From assembly GCA_016710075.1 (NCBI GenBank), contig JADJLO010000001.1, forward strand, positions 248,001 through 312,000: 64,000 bases of DNA, given 5' to 3'. The position numbers and the translations under genes are program-made. Positions within the stretch are counted from its first letter, which is position 1, and each line of letters starts with the position of its first letter. Positions 21,261-30,049 of the stretch are shown here, piece after piece. This DNA comes from Acidobacteriota bacterium. Lineage in GTDB: Bacteria > Acidobacteriota > Blastocatellia > RBC074. The notes under the pieces were generated by a model, which made no database searches, was not told where the DNA came from, and was given only the letters and a program-made list of their open reading frames with translations.

Positions 21261-21911
21261 ATGATCAATATTCTGCTTGCCGATGACCATCACATAGTCA
21301 GACAGGGATTGAGAGCTCTGCTTGAGAGTGAGCCCCGGTTTCGCCTCGTCGGTGAGGCGGGCGACGGGCTCGAGGCGGTTCGGATGACTTCGAGACTCAA
21401 GCCGGATGTTTTGATCACCGATGTCATGATGCCCGGGTTGAACGGTCTTGAAGTCACCAGGCAGGTTACGAAAAGTCATCCAGCGATCAAGGTCATCATT
21501 TTGTCGATGCACACCAATGATGCCTATGTCCTCGAAGCCTTTAAAAATGGCGCTTCGGGTTATGTTCTCAAGGACTCACAAGCAGGAGATCTGATCAATG
21601 CCGTATTGTCGGTGATATCCGGGAAACGATATTTGAGCCCGCCATTATCCGAGACGGAGCTTGAGCTTTATGCAGTGCGGGTGGAGTCAGCCCCGGTTGA
21701 TCCCTATGAGTTGTTGACTGCGCGGGAACGTGAAGTCCTGCAACTGGTGGCGGAAGGACGAACCAGCGCGGAGATAGCCAGTCAACTTTTCATCAGCCCG
21801 AGAACGGTTGAGGGGCACAGGGCCAACTTGATGCGCAAACTCGGGCTTCAGAATCACACCGAAATCGTCAAGTATGCGTTAAAAAGGGGCATTCTTCCTT
21901 TGGATGAATGA
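21261..21911 (+). CDS. NarL/LuxR-family response regulator
   Basis: A 216-residue two-component regulator. The receiver domain has the acidic pocket LLADDHHIV, phospho-acceptor Asp in LITDVMMPG, a Ser in the VIILSMH switch and Lys in GYVLKDS. The C-terminal LuxR-type HTH is LTAREREVLQLVAEGRTSAEI. ATG 21261 has no visible Shine-Dalgarno; the terminator hairpin of the previous unit ends right in front of it. No sensor kinase is adjacent, so it is an orphan in this window. The target genes are unknown. Confidence 0.9.
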   Translation: MINILLADDHHIVRQGLRALLESEPRFRLVGEAGDGLEAVRMTSRLKPDVLITDVMMPGLNGLEVTRQVTKSHPAIKVIILSMHTNDAYVLEAFKNGASGYVLKDSQAGDLINAVLSVISGKRYLSPPLSETELELYAVRVESAPVDPYELLTAREREVLQLVAEGRTSAEIASQLFISPRTVEGHRANLMRKLGLQNHTEIVKYALKRGILPLDE

Positions 21912-21950
21912 AAACGAAATATCGAACACCAGGAAAGGGATTGCCGAAAA

Positions 21951-23114
21951 ATGCGAAGAGTAAAGACGGCTCTGGTTGGAGCCGGGTTTGTCGGTCCTCA
22001 TCATATTGAAGCTGCCCGCCGGCTCGGTTTTGTAGACGTCGTTGCGGTGGCAGGCAGTTCTCAGGCTTCGGCGGAAGCCAAAGCGGCTAAGCTCAATATT
22101 CCAAAGGCCTATGGGAGCTACGAGGCACTGCTCGATGATCCTGAAGTTGAGGCGATTCATAACTGCACACCGAATGATCTGCACCTTCCGGTGACAATGG
22201 CTGCGATCGAGAGAGGCAAGCATGTCATCGCCGACAAGCCTCTTGCCCTCAACTCGGATGATGCCGGAATAATGCTTGAAGCCGCGAGAAAAAAAGGAAT
22301 CGTTCACGCGGTTACATTCAACTATCGATATAATCCCCTGATGCAGCAGGCGCGTGTCATGATTGCCAAAGGGGATCTTGGCGGCTTGCATTTCGTCCAT
22401 GGTCATTATTTGCAGGATTGGCTGCTCTATCCCACGGACTACAACTGGAGACTTGAAAAGGAAGGCGGCGCCTCAAGATGTGTTGCGGATATCGGCTCTC
22501 ACTGGTGCGATCTGATTGGCTACATCACCGGATCGCGGATCAGTGAAGTACTGGCTGACTATACGACTGTTTTCAGTTCTCGCCGCCGGCCGACATCATC
22601 CAGAGAAGCCTTCGCCCAGGGCGGAGTTGATGAGAGCTATGATGAATATCCTGTTGATACGGAGGATTTCGCCAGTGTGCTGCTGAGATTTGAGAATGGT
22701 ATTCGTGGGTGCTTCTCGGTTTCGCAGGTGAGCGCCGGTCATAAGAACGGTCTGGAAGTGGAAGTCAACGGCAGCAAGGCTTCAGTTGCGTGGAAGCAGG
22801 AAAGGCCCAATGAGTTGTGGATAGGCAACCGAAATCAGCCGAATGGCTGGATGCTCAAGGATCCATTTTTGCTCGATCCCTCAATAAGTCATTACGCGAC
22901 TTTGCCCGGTGGGCACGGAGAGGCATGGCCGGACGCATTCCGCAACCTGCTCAGGAATGTTTATACCTTCATTTCCGAGGGCCGATCGATGATTGGAGAC
23001 GCAGATAAGATAGATTTCCCGACATTTGATGACGGTCGCGAATCCAACTGCATTGTCGAGGCAATAACGAAAAGCGCCAAAGCCGGCGGGGTTTGGATGA
23101 AAATCGAGAGATAA
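21951..23114 (+). CDS. Gfo/Idh/MocA family oxidoreductase (cytosolic)
   Basis: A 387-residue NAD(P)-dependent sugar or cyclitol dehydrogenase family member with no export signal, unlike the one at 4404. The Rossmann motif is LVGAGFVGPHH, the cofactor/catalytic lysine motif ADKPLALN, and the catalytic-site region VADIGSHWCDLIGYITG has the conserved D...H pattern. AGGAAAGGGA precedes ATG 21951. The substrate is not predictable. A terminator hairpin follows at about 23162. Confidence 0.88.
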   Translation: MRRVKTALVGAGFVGPHHIEAARRLGFVDVVAVAGSSQASAEAKAAKLNIPKAYGSYEALLDDPEVEAIHNCTPNDLHLPVTMAAIERGKHVIADKPLALNSDDAGIMLEAARKKGIVHAVTFNYRYNPLMQQARVMIAKGDLGGLHFVHGHYLQDWLLYPTDYNWRLEKEGGASRCVADIGSHWCDLIGYITGSRISEVLADYTTVFSSRRRPTSSREAFAQGGVDESYDEYPVDTEDFASVLLRFENGIRGCFSVSQVSAGHKNGLEVEVNGSKASVAWKQERPNELWIGNRNQPNGWMLKDPFLLDPSISHYATLPGGHGEAWPDAFRNLLRNVYTFISEGRSMIGDADKIDFPTFDDGRESNCIVEAITKSAKAGGVWMKIER

Positions 23115-23160
23115 GAAATTTGTAGCTGCTCAAAAAGAAATTATAGTAATTTTTGACTTG

Positions 23161-23207
23161 TCCCCGGCGATCAACCTCATGAGGGTTTCTTGCCGGGGAT
23201 TTTTATT
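23161..23207 (+). terminator. Rho-independent terminator after the oxidoreductase
   Basis: CCCCGGC (23162-23168) pairs with GCCGGGG (23192-23198), with partial pairing inside, followed by ATTTTTATT. It overlaps the end of the minus-strand small membrane protein. Confidence 0.7.
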
Positions 23208-23412
23208 GGCTCTCGCGCTCGGCTGGCTCCCGGTTGGAAGAGAAAATAGAGGATCATCAGGAGCAGGCCAATAAAGATAATCATGACCAGGAACTTGACC
23301 AGACCGAAGACAGTGGAAACGATGAGCAGACCACGCTTGATGCCTTCGACGGTAAGAAAAGTGTTGTGGCAATTGTAGTCAGCAAACTGAGGACTTTTAT
23401 GATGAAAGTCAT
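23177..23412 (-). CDS. Small membrane protein, frameshifted
   Basis: A two-part reading frame at the end of the sigma-factor operon. From ATG at 23412 one frame reads a hydrophobic MTFIIKVLSLLTTIATTLF. Adding one base in the short A-run at 23357-23360 joins it to TVEGIKRGLLIVSTVFG and a second strong membrane segment (FLVMIIFIGLLLMILYFLF), ending with a basic tail at 23177. The repaired product is about 78 residues with one or two helices. I do not recognise the family. Its location directly after the DUF4097 gene suggests co-expression with the envelope-stress genes. Confidence 0.45.
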
Positions 23413-23446
23413 GTCATTAATACCTGTGAATAAAGGGCCCAGGGGC

Positions 23447-25195
23447 TTAGGGAATTGCCCGCGAGTTCCCGGATGACTGGATTACAATTTCGCCTCTGCT
23501 CGATTGGAGAGTGACAAGCGGAGCCGAATCGAGAAGGTTATACCCCGCAATGCGTGATCTATCGCGCTGAGAAGCAGTAAATTTATCGAAACCGGTCATC
23601 CTGACCCTGCCGAATTCGGATGAAGCATCCAGCCTGTATTCAAAATCTTCGGGAATTGAGATTTTCAGGCGGCCTTTTTCATTGACGGCCCTGATGTTGG
23701 CGGAGAGTTTCTCGGTTACAGACAGATCAATCCCACCGGTTCTTGAGGTAATGTTGAGAAGTCCTTTGACATTGCGGGCGGTAATGTTTCTGTCGGTCTC
23801 GACTGTTACTTCACCCCTGACGTTTTCGATCCTGACATCACCGGTATCGGATGTCACCGACACATCGCCGTTGATATCGCTCGCCTTGATATCTTTAACT
23901 GTTGAATTGATTTTAACGCCGCCGCTGACGGCAGAGACCTCAATGCCTGTGGTCTGGGCATCGATAGCAATTTGTCCCTTGATCCCCTGCAGAATAAGCT
24001 GAGAGTTACTGACATTGTGCAGGAAGACCGTCTGTTCGGTCCTGGTTGATTGAGGCAGATTCATTCCGATATCGGCCAATTCCAGTCTGCCGTCAGAAAT
24101 TCGTGCATCAACCGGGCCGGAGGCCTTGTCTACAACCACCTTGTTTCCCTGGGCTTCAATCCTGATCGAGCCGCTGATCATACTCAGATCAGCATTGCGT
24201 CGCAGGTCGTTTAACTGGATATCTCCGCTGATATTCTTTAAATCGACGGCGCCTCTCGGAGCATCAATCCTGATAGAGCCTTTAACGTCAGCTATTTCAA
24301 CCCGCTCGGTGTTTTTTATTTCGTATCTGCCATTTACGCCTTGAACTTTCAATGATCCGATCGAATTGTCGACGGTTATGAGAGTCGACACATCAGCAGG
24401 CAGGCTGACGATTATTGTGGTGCTGAAGTTTTGCTCAACATCGGAAGACTCGGAAGTTATCGACACTGTCTTGCCGTCTGAGGTCGACTTGAGGTGGATA
24501 TTTTTGGCGATTTCAACCGCATCGGCATTGTTTGTCGCTCGAATTTTCTTGACGATTCTTGCAGGTGCCTGTGGTTGCTGTCCCGGTTCAATCTCAATAT
24601 TGCCGGTTGGATTGCTGATTGCAATCTTCTTTTCAGAAGGGATATTGAAAGTTATGGGAGCCTCGTCCTCGATATTGATTTCCGACCCCAGAAAATAATC
24701 CCTGGCATTACCGAGTTTCCCGAGTTGAAGGTTCAACCTGCCGATGTATTGAGGCTTGCCGGCCAGATAGTTGGCGGTCAGTCCGGTTCCCACAATCAGC
24801 AGCATGAGAATGATTGCCCCCGGGGAGAACGCCCTGGTCACATGGCCGTCGTCAAATTTGTATGTGTATTGCTTGAGGACTCTTCCAATGATCAGCGAGA
24901 GAAGTAGCCAGAACCAGTAGTGCCCAAGTATTTGCAGAAATGATTGCCGGCCACTGAAGCCGGCTGCAAGGATGATTCCGCCAATCGCGGTGATCATCAG
25001 ACCTCCCACTGGCGAACGCGGATGACGGTCCAAAAGATATCCGGCAACTCTTATCAGTCCTGCCAATATCAAAAAAATCGGCCAGAAACGGCTGAGCAAT
25101 TGAACGAGATAGTGTTTCTCAGGCGGGAGGAAGAAAAGTACACCCAGCCCTATCAAACCAATTGCCAGCAGCAACGTGCCGATGCGCTTGAGCAT
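23447..25195 (-). CDS. DUF4097-type protein with LiaF-like membrane N-terminus
   Basis: A 582-residue protein. The N-terminal ~135 residues form four membrane helices resembling the LiaI/LiaF-TM module (for example RFWPIFLILAGLIRVAGYLL). The rest is a regular beta-repeat domain with recurring units such as VEIADVKGSIRIDAPRGAV and ISGDIQLNDLR, the DUF4097/adhesin-like beta-solenoid. Such proteins are linked to sigma/anti-sigma and cell-envelope stress loci. It is the fourth gene of a minus-strand operon starting with an ECF sigma factor. The beta-solenoid is probably extracytoplasmic. Exact function unknown. Confidence 0.78.
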   Translation of the reverse strand: MLKRIGTLLLAIGLIGLGVLFFLPPEKHYLVQLLSRFWPIFLILAGLIRVAGYLLDRHPRSPVGGLMITAIGGIILAAGFSGRQSFLQILGHYWFWLLLSLIIGRVLKQYTYKFDDGHVTRAFSPGAIILMLLIVGTGLTANYLAGKPQYIGRLNLQLGKLGNARDYFLGSEINIEDEAPITFNIPSEKKIAISNPTGNIEIEPGQQPQAPARIVKKIRATNNADAVEIAKNIHLKSTSDGKTVSITSESSDVEQNFSTTIIVSLPADVSTLITVDNSIGSLKVQGVNGRYEIKNTERVEIADVKGSIRIDAPRGAVDLKNISGDIQLNDLRRNADLSMISGSIRIEAQGNKVVVDKASGPVDARISDGRLELADIGMNLPQSTRTEQTVFLHNVSNSQLILQGIKGQIAIDAQTTGIEVSAVSGGVKINSTVKDIKASDINGDVSVTSDTGDVRIENVRGEVTVETDRNITARNVKGLLNITSRTGGIDLSVTEKLSANIRAVNEKGRLKISIPEDFEYRLDASSEFGRVRMTGFDKFTASQRDRSRIAGYNLLDSAPLVTLQSSRGEIVIQSSGNSRAIP

Positions 25196-25236
25196 TTTGA
25201 GATTACCGTCGAAGGTTGATAAAGAATCAGGATGAC

Positions 25237-25968
25237 CTAAATGCGGTTCTCGTATCTGCTTTCAGAATTCGCAAAATCGCTGGTCGATCTGTCATATCCG
25301 GCAGGTATTACTGATGGAGGTGGAACTCTGTATGACAATTTTACAGGTTCATTCGTTTTGTCGCGACGGTATCCCCGGAGCAGGAAAAACCCGGCCACAA
25401 TCAACAGTACCGGCCAGAACCTGAAGATCTGTTCCGGAAGCAGAAACTCCATCAGGGCTAATCCAACAGTTCCAATCAGTATCCCGCCCCAGACATTGGT
25501 GTGTTCTCTGAGATATGTCTTGAGTCTCTCGTCTTCCGCCTGCAGGTCCTCGCCCATTCTCCGGCGCTGCGCGGATGAATAGGCGTCATAGATCGTGTAA
25601 AAATAATAGGCAGTGGCTGCAAGCGCGAAGCTTGTTTCCAGTGGAGAGCCGAGAATATCAGCCAGAGTCCAGAGCCCGATTATTATCAGAAAATTGACCA
25701 GTGCCTTAACGTTCTGACCATTGAAAACGGCGCCAAGACCTGGCACCAAGCCGAACAGGGCCGCGGTCAGAGGCAACTTGCCGTCTGATTTCAACTTGTA
25801 ATCATGAGATCCAAAACCATTCCTGCCGAGGGATTCAATCCCCTCAACGATGCAATCCTGGCAGTATGTTGAACCCTTGATTCGATGGTCACAGGCTGGG
25901 CAGAGAAAGCGGCTGCAGGAATTGCAGCGCGAGCCGGCATTATTGTTTGGATGGTAGGCGCAATTCAT
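25237..25968 (-). CDS. B-box zinc-finger membrane protein
   Basis: A 243-residue protein. The N-terminus is a B-box-type zinc finger (CAYHPNNNAGSRCNSCSRFLC, then CPACDHR and YCQDC) with Cys/His ligands. It is followed by several membrane helices (LFGLVPGLGAVFNGQNVKAL; TSFALAATAYYFYTIYDAY; a LiaF-like FRFWPVLLIVAGFFLL). The tail is polar. The start codon directly abuts the anti-sigma stop (TAG-ATG), so the two are translationally coupled. This gene type recurs beside ECF sigma factors and DUF4097 proteins in Acidobacteriota. Role unknown; a membrane stress-sensing partner is inferred. Confidence 0.75.
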   Translation of the reverse strand: MNCAYHPNNNAGSRCNSCSRFLCPACDHRIKGSTYCQDCIVEGIESLGRNGFGSHDYKLKSDGKLPLTAALFGLVPGLGAVFNGQNVKALVNFLIIIGLWTLADILGSPLETSFALAATAYYFYTIYDAYSSAQRRRMGEDLQAEDERLKTYLREHTNVWGGILIGTVGLALMEFLLPEQIFRFWPVLLIVAGFFLLRGYRRDKTNEPVKLSYRVPPPSVIPAGYDRSTSDFANSESRYENRI

Positions 25969-26862
25969 CTATTTATGTTCTTCTCTCTCAGCCCTGGTCT
26001 TCGACAGTGATTCTTTCTTTTTTTGATCCAATCTGCCGGACTGCTTATCTTTCAATGCAGGCGATGCAGGCGATGCAGGCGATGCAGGCGATGCAGGTTT
26101 GACGGGAACTTTTTCAGCCGGGTCATCAGGGGGGCTGAAGAAGAAAGTGTTGACTCCGGATGAGACGCGATGGAATCCGGTTCTGGCAAACGCTTCAGTG
26201 TTGCTCAGAGCCTTCTGTCCTTCGCTGACCAGGACCTCGGCGCGCGTGCCGGCGACATCGGCCATCCCGCCAATGCTGCCAAAACGGGAGATGACAAACA
26301 TCGAACCGGCTGCAAAAATCAGGGATGCCACGGCAATTTGAGGGTTGAAAACCAGGCCGGATAGTTTTTTCAGGAAGCCTTCCAAACCGTATCTCGCGAT
26401 CGACCAGCCTCCCGTTGTCGCGGCTACGATCCTGTCGTTGAGTTCCTGAGGGACGTCCATCTCCGTTTCCTTGATCTCATGGCACATATCTATCGCATCT
26501 TCGATGCCGGTCATCAGGCGGCGGCATTTGTGGCATTTTTCGAAATGCGCCTGGAATGTCTGGAAGGTCGGAGCCAGAATGACCCCATCAAAGTAACGTT
26601 CAATCAAAGTGTCGAAATCGCCGCAGCTAAGCATCTCACCGGCGCTGGTTGCGGCAATGATTCTGCTTTGGAGCCCCTCGGGCTCGACAAGATCGCTTTC
26701 GGCGATGAAGCTCAGAGCCTGCAAGGCATTTCTCACGTCGCCGTATGTCTCACGGCATTCACGACAAGTCAGCCTGTGCGCGGCGCACTCTGCCTTGGTC
26801 CGCGAGTCCAGCGTACCGTCAATGTAATCAGTTATTGAGTCCTGAAATCTAGTACAATCCAT
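25969..26862 (-). CDS. Anti-sigma factor with two zinc-finger (ZAS) domains
   Basis: A 297-residue anti-sigma factor. Two zinc-binding anti-sigma motifs are present: HRLTCREC near residue 29 and HFEKCHKC near residue 107, each an H-x3-C-x2-C pattern. One transmembrane helix (IAVASLIFAAGSMFVISRF) follows near residue 180, then a periplasmic part with a Pro-Ala-Ser repeat tract encoded by a 9-base tandem repeat, and a basic tail. It is encoded 27 bases after the ECF sigma gene, its predicted partner. The duplicated zinc finger is unusual; most relatives have one. Confidence 0.85.
   Translation of the reverse strand: MDCTRFQDSITDYIDGTLDSRTKAECAAHRLTCRECRETYGDVRNALQALSFIAESDLVEPEGLQSRIIAATSAGEMLSCGDFDTLIERYFDGVILAPTFQTFQAHFEKCHKCRRLMTGIEDAIDMCHEIKETEMDVPQELNDRIVAATTGGWSIARYGLEGFLKKLSGLVFNPQIAVASLIFAAGSMFVISRFGSIGGMADVAGTRAEVLVSEGQKALSNTEAFARTGFHRVSSGVNTFFFSPPDDPAEKVPVKPASPASPASPASPALKDKQSGRLDQKKKESLSKTRAEREEHK
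26057..26098. repeat. 9-bp tandem repeat inside the anti-sigma gene
   Basis: The unit GATGCAGGC repeats about 4.5 times in a row, encoding Ala-Ser-Pro triplets in the periplasmic tail of the anti-sigma factor. In-frame units mean copy-number change would vary tail length without a frameshift. Confidence 0.85.
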
Positions 26863-26889
26863 TTTGAATCCAGTAGTCAGCTCTGATAA

Positions 26890-27504
26890 TTAGAGAATTT
26901 CAACAACTCTGGTGCGCCTTAAGATTCTGGCCAGTTCGATGCGGCCACGATTGATTCTTGATTTAACGGTTCCAATCGGGATCTGGAGGATATCGACTAT
27001 TTCCTGGTAAGAGAGTTCCTCGATATCACGAAGGATGACGCATTCGCGTAGATCCGGGGTCAGTTTGGCAATCGCGGCGTGAACCTGTTTTGCCCGCTCG
27101 AAACGTTCGACTCCGCGGTCCGGTGAATCGTGGCGGCTTTCGAGGTGATACTCATGATCGCCGATATCGTCGCCCAGATCGGTCGGTGTCCGTCCTCTTT
27201 TACGGTAATCATCGATGATCAGGTTTCTCGCCAGTCGCATCAACCAGTTGGCGAGATCGCCCGCCTGAGGATCGTATTGTTCAAGTGAGCGATAGACTCT
27301 GACGAAAACTTCCTGAGTCAGATCTTCCGCCGATTCATGCCTGCCGGTGAAGCGGTAAGCCAGGTTGTAGACCCGGCGTGAGTATTCATGAACCACCTGC
27401 TCCCAGGCGGCGCTGTCTCCGGCCCGGCATCTTCTGACCAGTTCACCGTCGGATTTAATTAATGCCAGATTGGTTACCACAGTAGGTTTATCTCTCCTGA
27501 TCAA
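26890..27504 (-). CDS. ECF RNA polymerase sigma factor (RpoE-like)
   Basis: A 204-residue ECF sigma factor. Region 2 has VYNLAYRFTGRHESAEDLTQEVFVRVYRSL with the WLMRLARNLIIDDYRKR promoter-melting segment (only parts quoted as one helix pair), and region 4 has LRECVILRDIEELSYQEI and IPIGTVKSRINRGR. It heads a minus-strand operon with its anti-sigma factor, a B-box membrane protein and a DUF4097 protein. The start is a TTG at 27504 with AGGTG five bases upstream; a GTG ten codons later is an alternative. Regulated genes probably concern the envelope. Confidence 0.92.
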   Translation of the reverse strand: MIRRDKPTVVTNLALIKSDGELVRRCRAGDSAAWEQVVHEYSRRVYNLAYRFTGRHESAEDLTQEVFVRVYRSLEQYDPQAGDLANWLMRLARNLIIDDYRKRGRTPTDLGDDIGDHEYHLESRHDSPDRGVERFERAKQVHAAIAKLTPDLRECVILRDIEELSYQEIVDILQIPIGTVKSRINRGRIELARILRRTRVVEIL

Positions 27505-27617
27505 TTTGTCACCTGTGACCTTTCTCCATTCATCCGTCCCCTCAAATCGTGAACGAGATGTAGTCTGAAAAAGTTCCGGAAATATTTGACGGATTTCGAG
27601 TTCCGGGCAGCAGCATG

Positions 27618-28480
27618 TTATTTGACTGCTTTCGGGCCTGGAGGTTTGATAAACTGCTCTTCATTCGCCGGGACCCCCAGTTTTACAGTCTGATAGTTGA
27701 TCCGACTTTCCTGAATTCCATTTCGGTAAAAATCAACGATATTGGGGAATTTGACCCCGTCATACCCGACGAACTGAAAAATCTGACTTCGTGCTTGACC
27801 AGTCCACCGTCGCCGGCTTTTTCATAAATCAGAGTCAGCGGCAGGTGGGTGTTTCGGTCGAGCCAGAGAAATAGTTTTCGCTCCGGATTGATTTGAATCA
27901 GAACGACATCAGCTCTTTCGCCTGGGCGAAGCTCCTCTCGGCCATGGAATCTGACTTCAGTTCCGGGCTGCTGCCATCCTCCTCTGAGAACCCTGTCGAT
28001 ATCGAACTCCAGGCCCTCAAGATAATCCTGGATCTGTTTATCTGTCTGATCCTTCAAGGTCTGGGCATCGCCATCATAAAGCCAGCCTGTCTTTCCAGAG
28101 TTGACCTGGATCTTGATATTCTTCTTTTTCCCCTTGCCGAATTCCACACGCTCTTTGTCGGGATAAGCGATGAGGTCGATGAATGGCTGGGGGATCTGAG
28201 AAAATCCTTTGTCGAATGGGGTGTATTGACCGGTGGCAAGGAGAGTTCTGTAGCCAAGATAGGCTGATCCACCGCGAGCCTCGATCGCCAATTTGATCAA
28301 CTCAATGCCCAGCTCTTTATTCTTCGGATCGTTTGGATCTGCTTTTTGTGCGCCGGCGCTTAATCCCGTATAACCCGGATAGAAAAACAGCAATGCCGAA
28401 ATAAGGGAAATCCTGAAAATGGCTCTGTAAATTAATCCCGTCTTGTTGATGATCGCTCCAAACACAAACTGCTCCTTCAT
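27618..28480 (-). CDS. Secreted LolA-like protein (frameshifted)
   Basis: Exported protein of about 287 residues after repair. The N-terminal membrane segment (RISLISALLFFYPGYTGL) is a signal. The core has paired strands (TLLATGQYTPFDKG; KIQVNSGKTGWLYDGDAQTL; KLFLWLDRNTHLPLTLIYE) of LolA/outer-membrane lipoprotein-sorting type. The frame breaks in an A-run at 27777-27781. The next frame gives the expected ending QFVGYDGVKFPNIVDFYRNG and YQTVKLGVPANEEQFIKPP, then a stop at 27618. Conserved text on both sides argues for a one-base sequence error. A structured leader with a terminator precedes it by about 100 bases. Confidence 0.75.
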
Positions 28481-28577
28481 AATCTGTCCAAATAATGAAA
28501 GGATTATATCGTTAATGGATTAACGTTGGTAGGCGAGTGGACATTAACAGTGAAAAGTGAAAATAGAATAGCGCGGG

Positions 28578-28623
28578 GAGAAAAAAGAAAAAGGCGCTGC
28601 AGTCGTGGGATGTCTGCAGCGCC
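28578..28623 (-). terminator. Rho-independent terminator in the leader of the LolA-like gene
   Basis: Read on the minus strand: GGCGCTGCAG and CTGCAGCGCC form a perfect 10-bp stem with an 11-base loop, followed by TTTTTCTTTTTT. It lies about 100 bases before the start codon at 28480, so it is either an attenuator or the end of an independent small RNA. Confidence 0.85.
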
Positions 28624-28760
<137 letters not shown>

Positions 28761-28936
28761 AAACCGGGTAAAACAGGGCTTTTTGCGTAATTTTATCGGG
28801 CATTGAGGCTGGCTTTGGCCTCTCCATCGGGTAATAATTACAATCAGGGTGAGAAGAACTTTCACACTTGAATGTTGATCAGAGGGAGATAAGCGTTTTA
28901 CGACTCCGGGGATCAGAAATACGGGAATGAAAATTT

Positions 28937-30022
28937 ATGAATAAGATTATGCAGGGACAGGTGATTGCATTATTTGCGTTTGACGTAGGTTATGAGATTT
29001 CTCTGGATAAGTTGAGAGCATTGATGGCCACCACGCCGGTTCAGCCGCTATCCAGAAAAAAGCAGACTCCAACATATCTGCAGTATGTCAAGACGCCGCA
29101 AATTCTTCACCTTGGGATGGTCACGGGCCATTTCGAGACTCAGGGGACGATCCAGGCGATGGTATACGATTTCGGAGCTATCAGCATTTCGTATCACTGG
29201 TCGCTGGCGCAGGGCGCAGGGGTAGAGATGACCGATCTTCCGCGAATCAGTCATAGTCTCTACAATCTGGGGCTTGAAGCACAGGCCAGGGAGCAGGTTG
29301 AAACCCTCATCAAAAAAATTGAACCCGCCATAACCCGGCCGAATTTGGAAAGACTGGTCGAGGATTATTATATGTTCATCATTGAGAAGCTCGATGAGCC
29401 TCTCAAAGCCGATGAATTACTGGTTCAAAACAGGTCAATCCTGGCCCAGACCCTGAGATTTGAGACCTCTGCATTGAGCAAGTCCTTGCAGGATGAAGCA
29501 CTCAGTCAGGGAATATCATACTATGATAACGATCTCACGTTGATCGACTGGAATGCCGCAATAATTGTCGACAGGGATTATGAAGACACCGCCAGTGTGC
29601 TTGAGCTCCTGAATGTGGAGTTGCTCGAAGCCAGATATATTGACTGGCAACTGGACAGAAAAATTGAGGAATTCGGTGCAAGGGTCAGAAAACCCAAAGA
29701 TATTCCGGTGCCGCTCAGGAATCCATACAAACAGGCGATCAGAGAGATTGCCGATCTGAGGCTCGAATCGTCACTTTTGTCTGAGAGGGTGGAGAACGCG
29801 CTGAAGCTGGTCGGGGACCAGTATCTCGCCAGAATCCATTCCGCCGCGGCCCGGAGATTCTATCTTCATGAATGGGATCGCAACATCAGCAGGAAGCTGG
29901 ACATTATCACCGACTATTACGAATTGATTAAAGACAGGATACAGACGGCACAGAGTCAGACACTCGAGGTGATAATCGTAGCGCTGATTCTTGTAGAACT
30001 GATTGTCGCATTCGTCAAATGA
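28937..30022 (+). CDS. DUF155/RMD1-YagE family protein
   Basis: A 361-residue protein of the RMD1/YagE (DUF155) family. Visible marks are AISISYHWSL in the N-terminal half, the central LELLNVELLEARYIDWQLD, and the C-terminal pair KLDIITDYYELIKDRIQTAQ plus one membrane helix (LEVIIVALILVELIVAFV). Fungal members act in mitochondrial nuclear division; bacterial function is unknown. It stands alone on the plus strand, divergent from the LolA-like gene. Confidence 0.85.
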   Translation: MNKIMQGQVIALFAFDVGYEISLDKLRALMATTPVQPLSRKKQTPTYLQYVKTPQILHLGMVTGHFETQGTIQAMVYDFGAISISYHWSLAQGAGVEMTDLPRISHSLYNLGLEAQAREQVETLIKKIEPAITRPNLERLVEDYYMFIIEKLDEPLKADELLVQNRSILAQTLRFETSALSKSLQDEALSQGISYYDNDLTLIDWNAAIIVDRDYEDTASVLELLNVELLEARYIDWQLDRKIEEFGARVRKPKDIPVPLRNPYKQAIREIADLRLESSLLSERVENALKLVGDQYLARIHSAAARRFYLHEWDRNISRKLDIITDYYELIKDRIQTAQSQTLEVIIVALILVELIVAFVK

Positions 30023-30049
30023 CCCGTTTTGTAGTCCGGTTAAGGCGGA

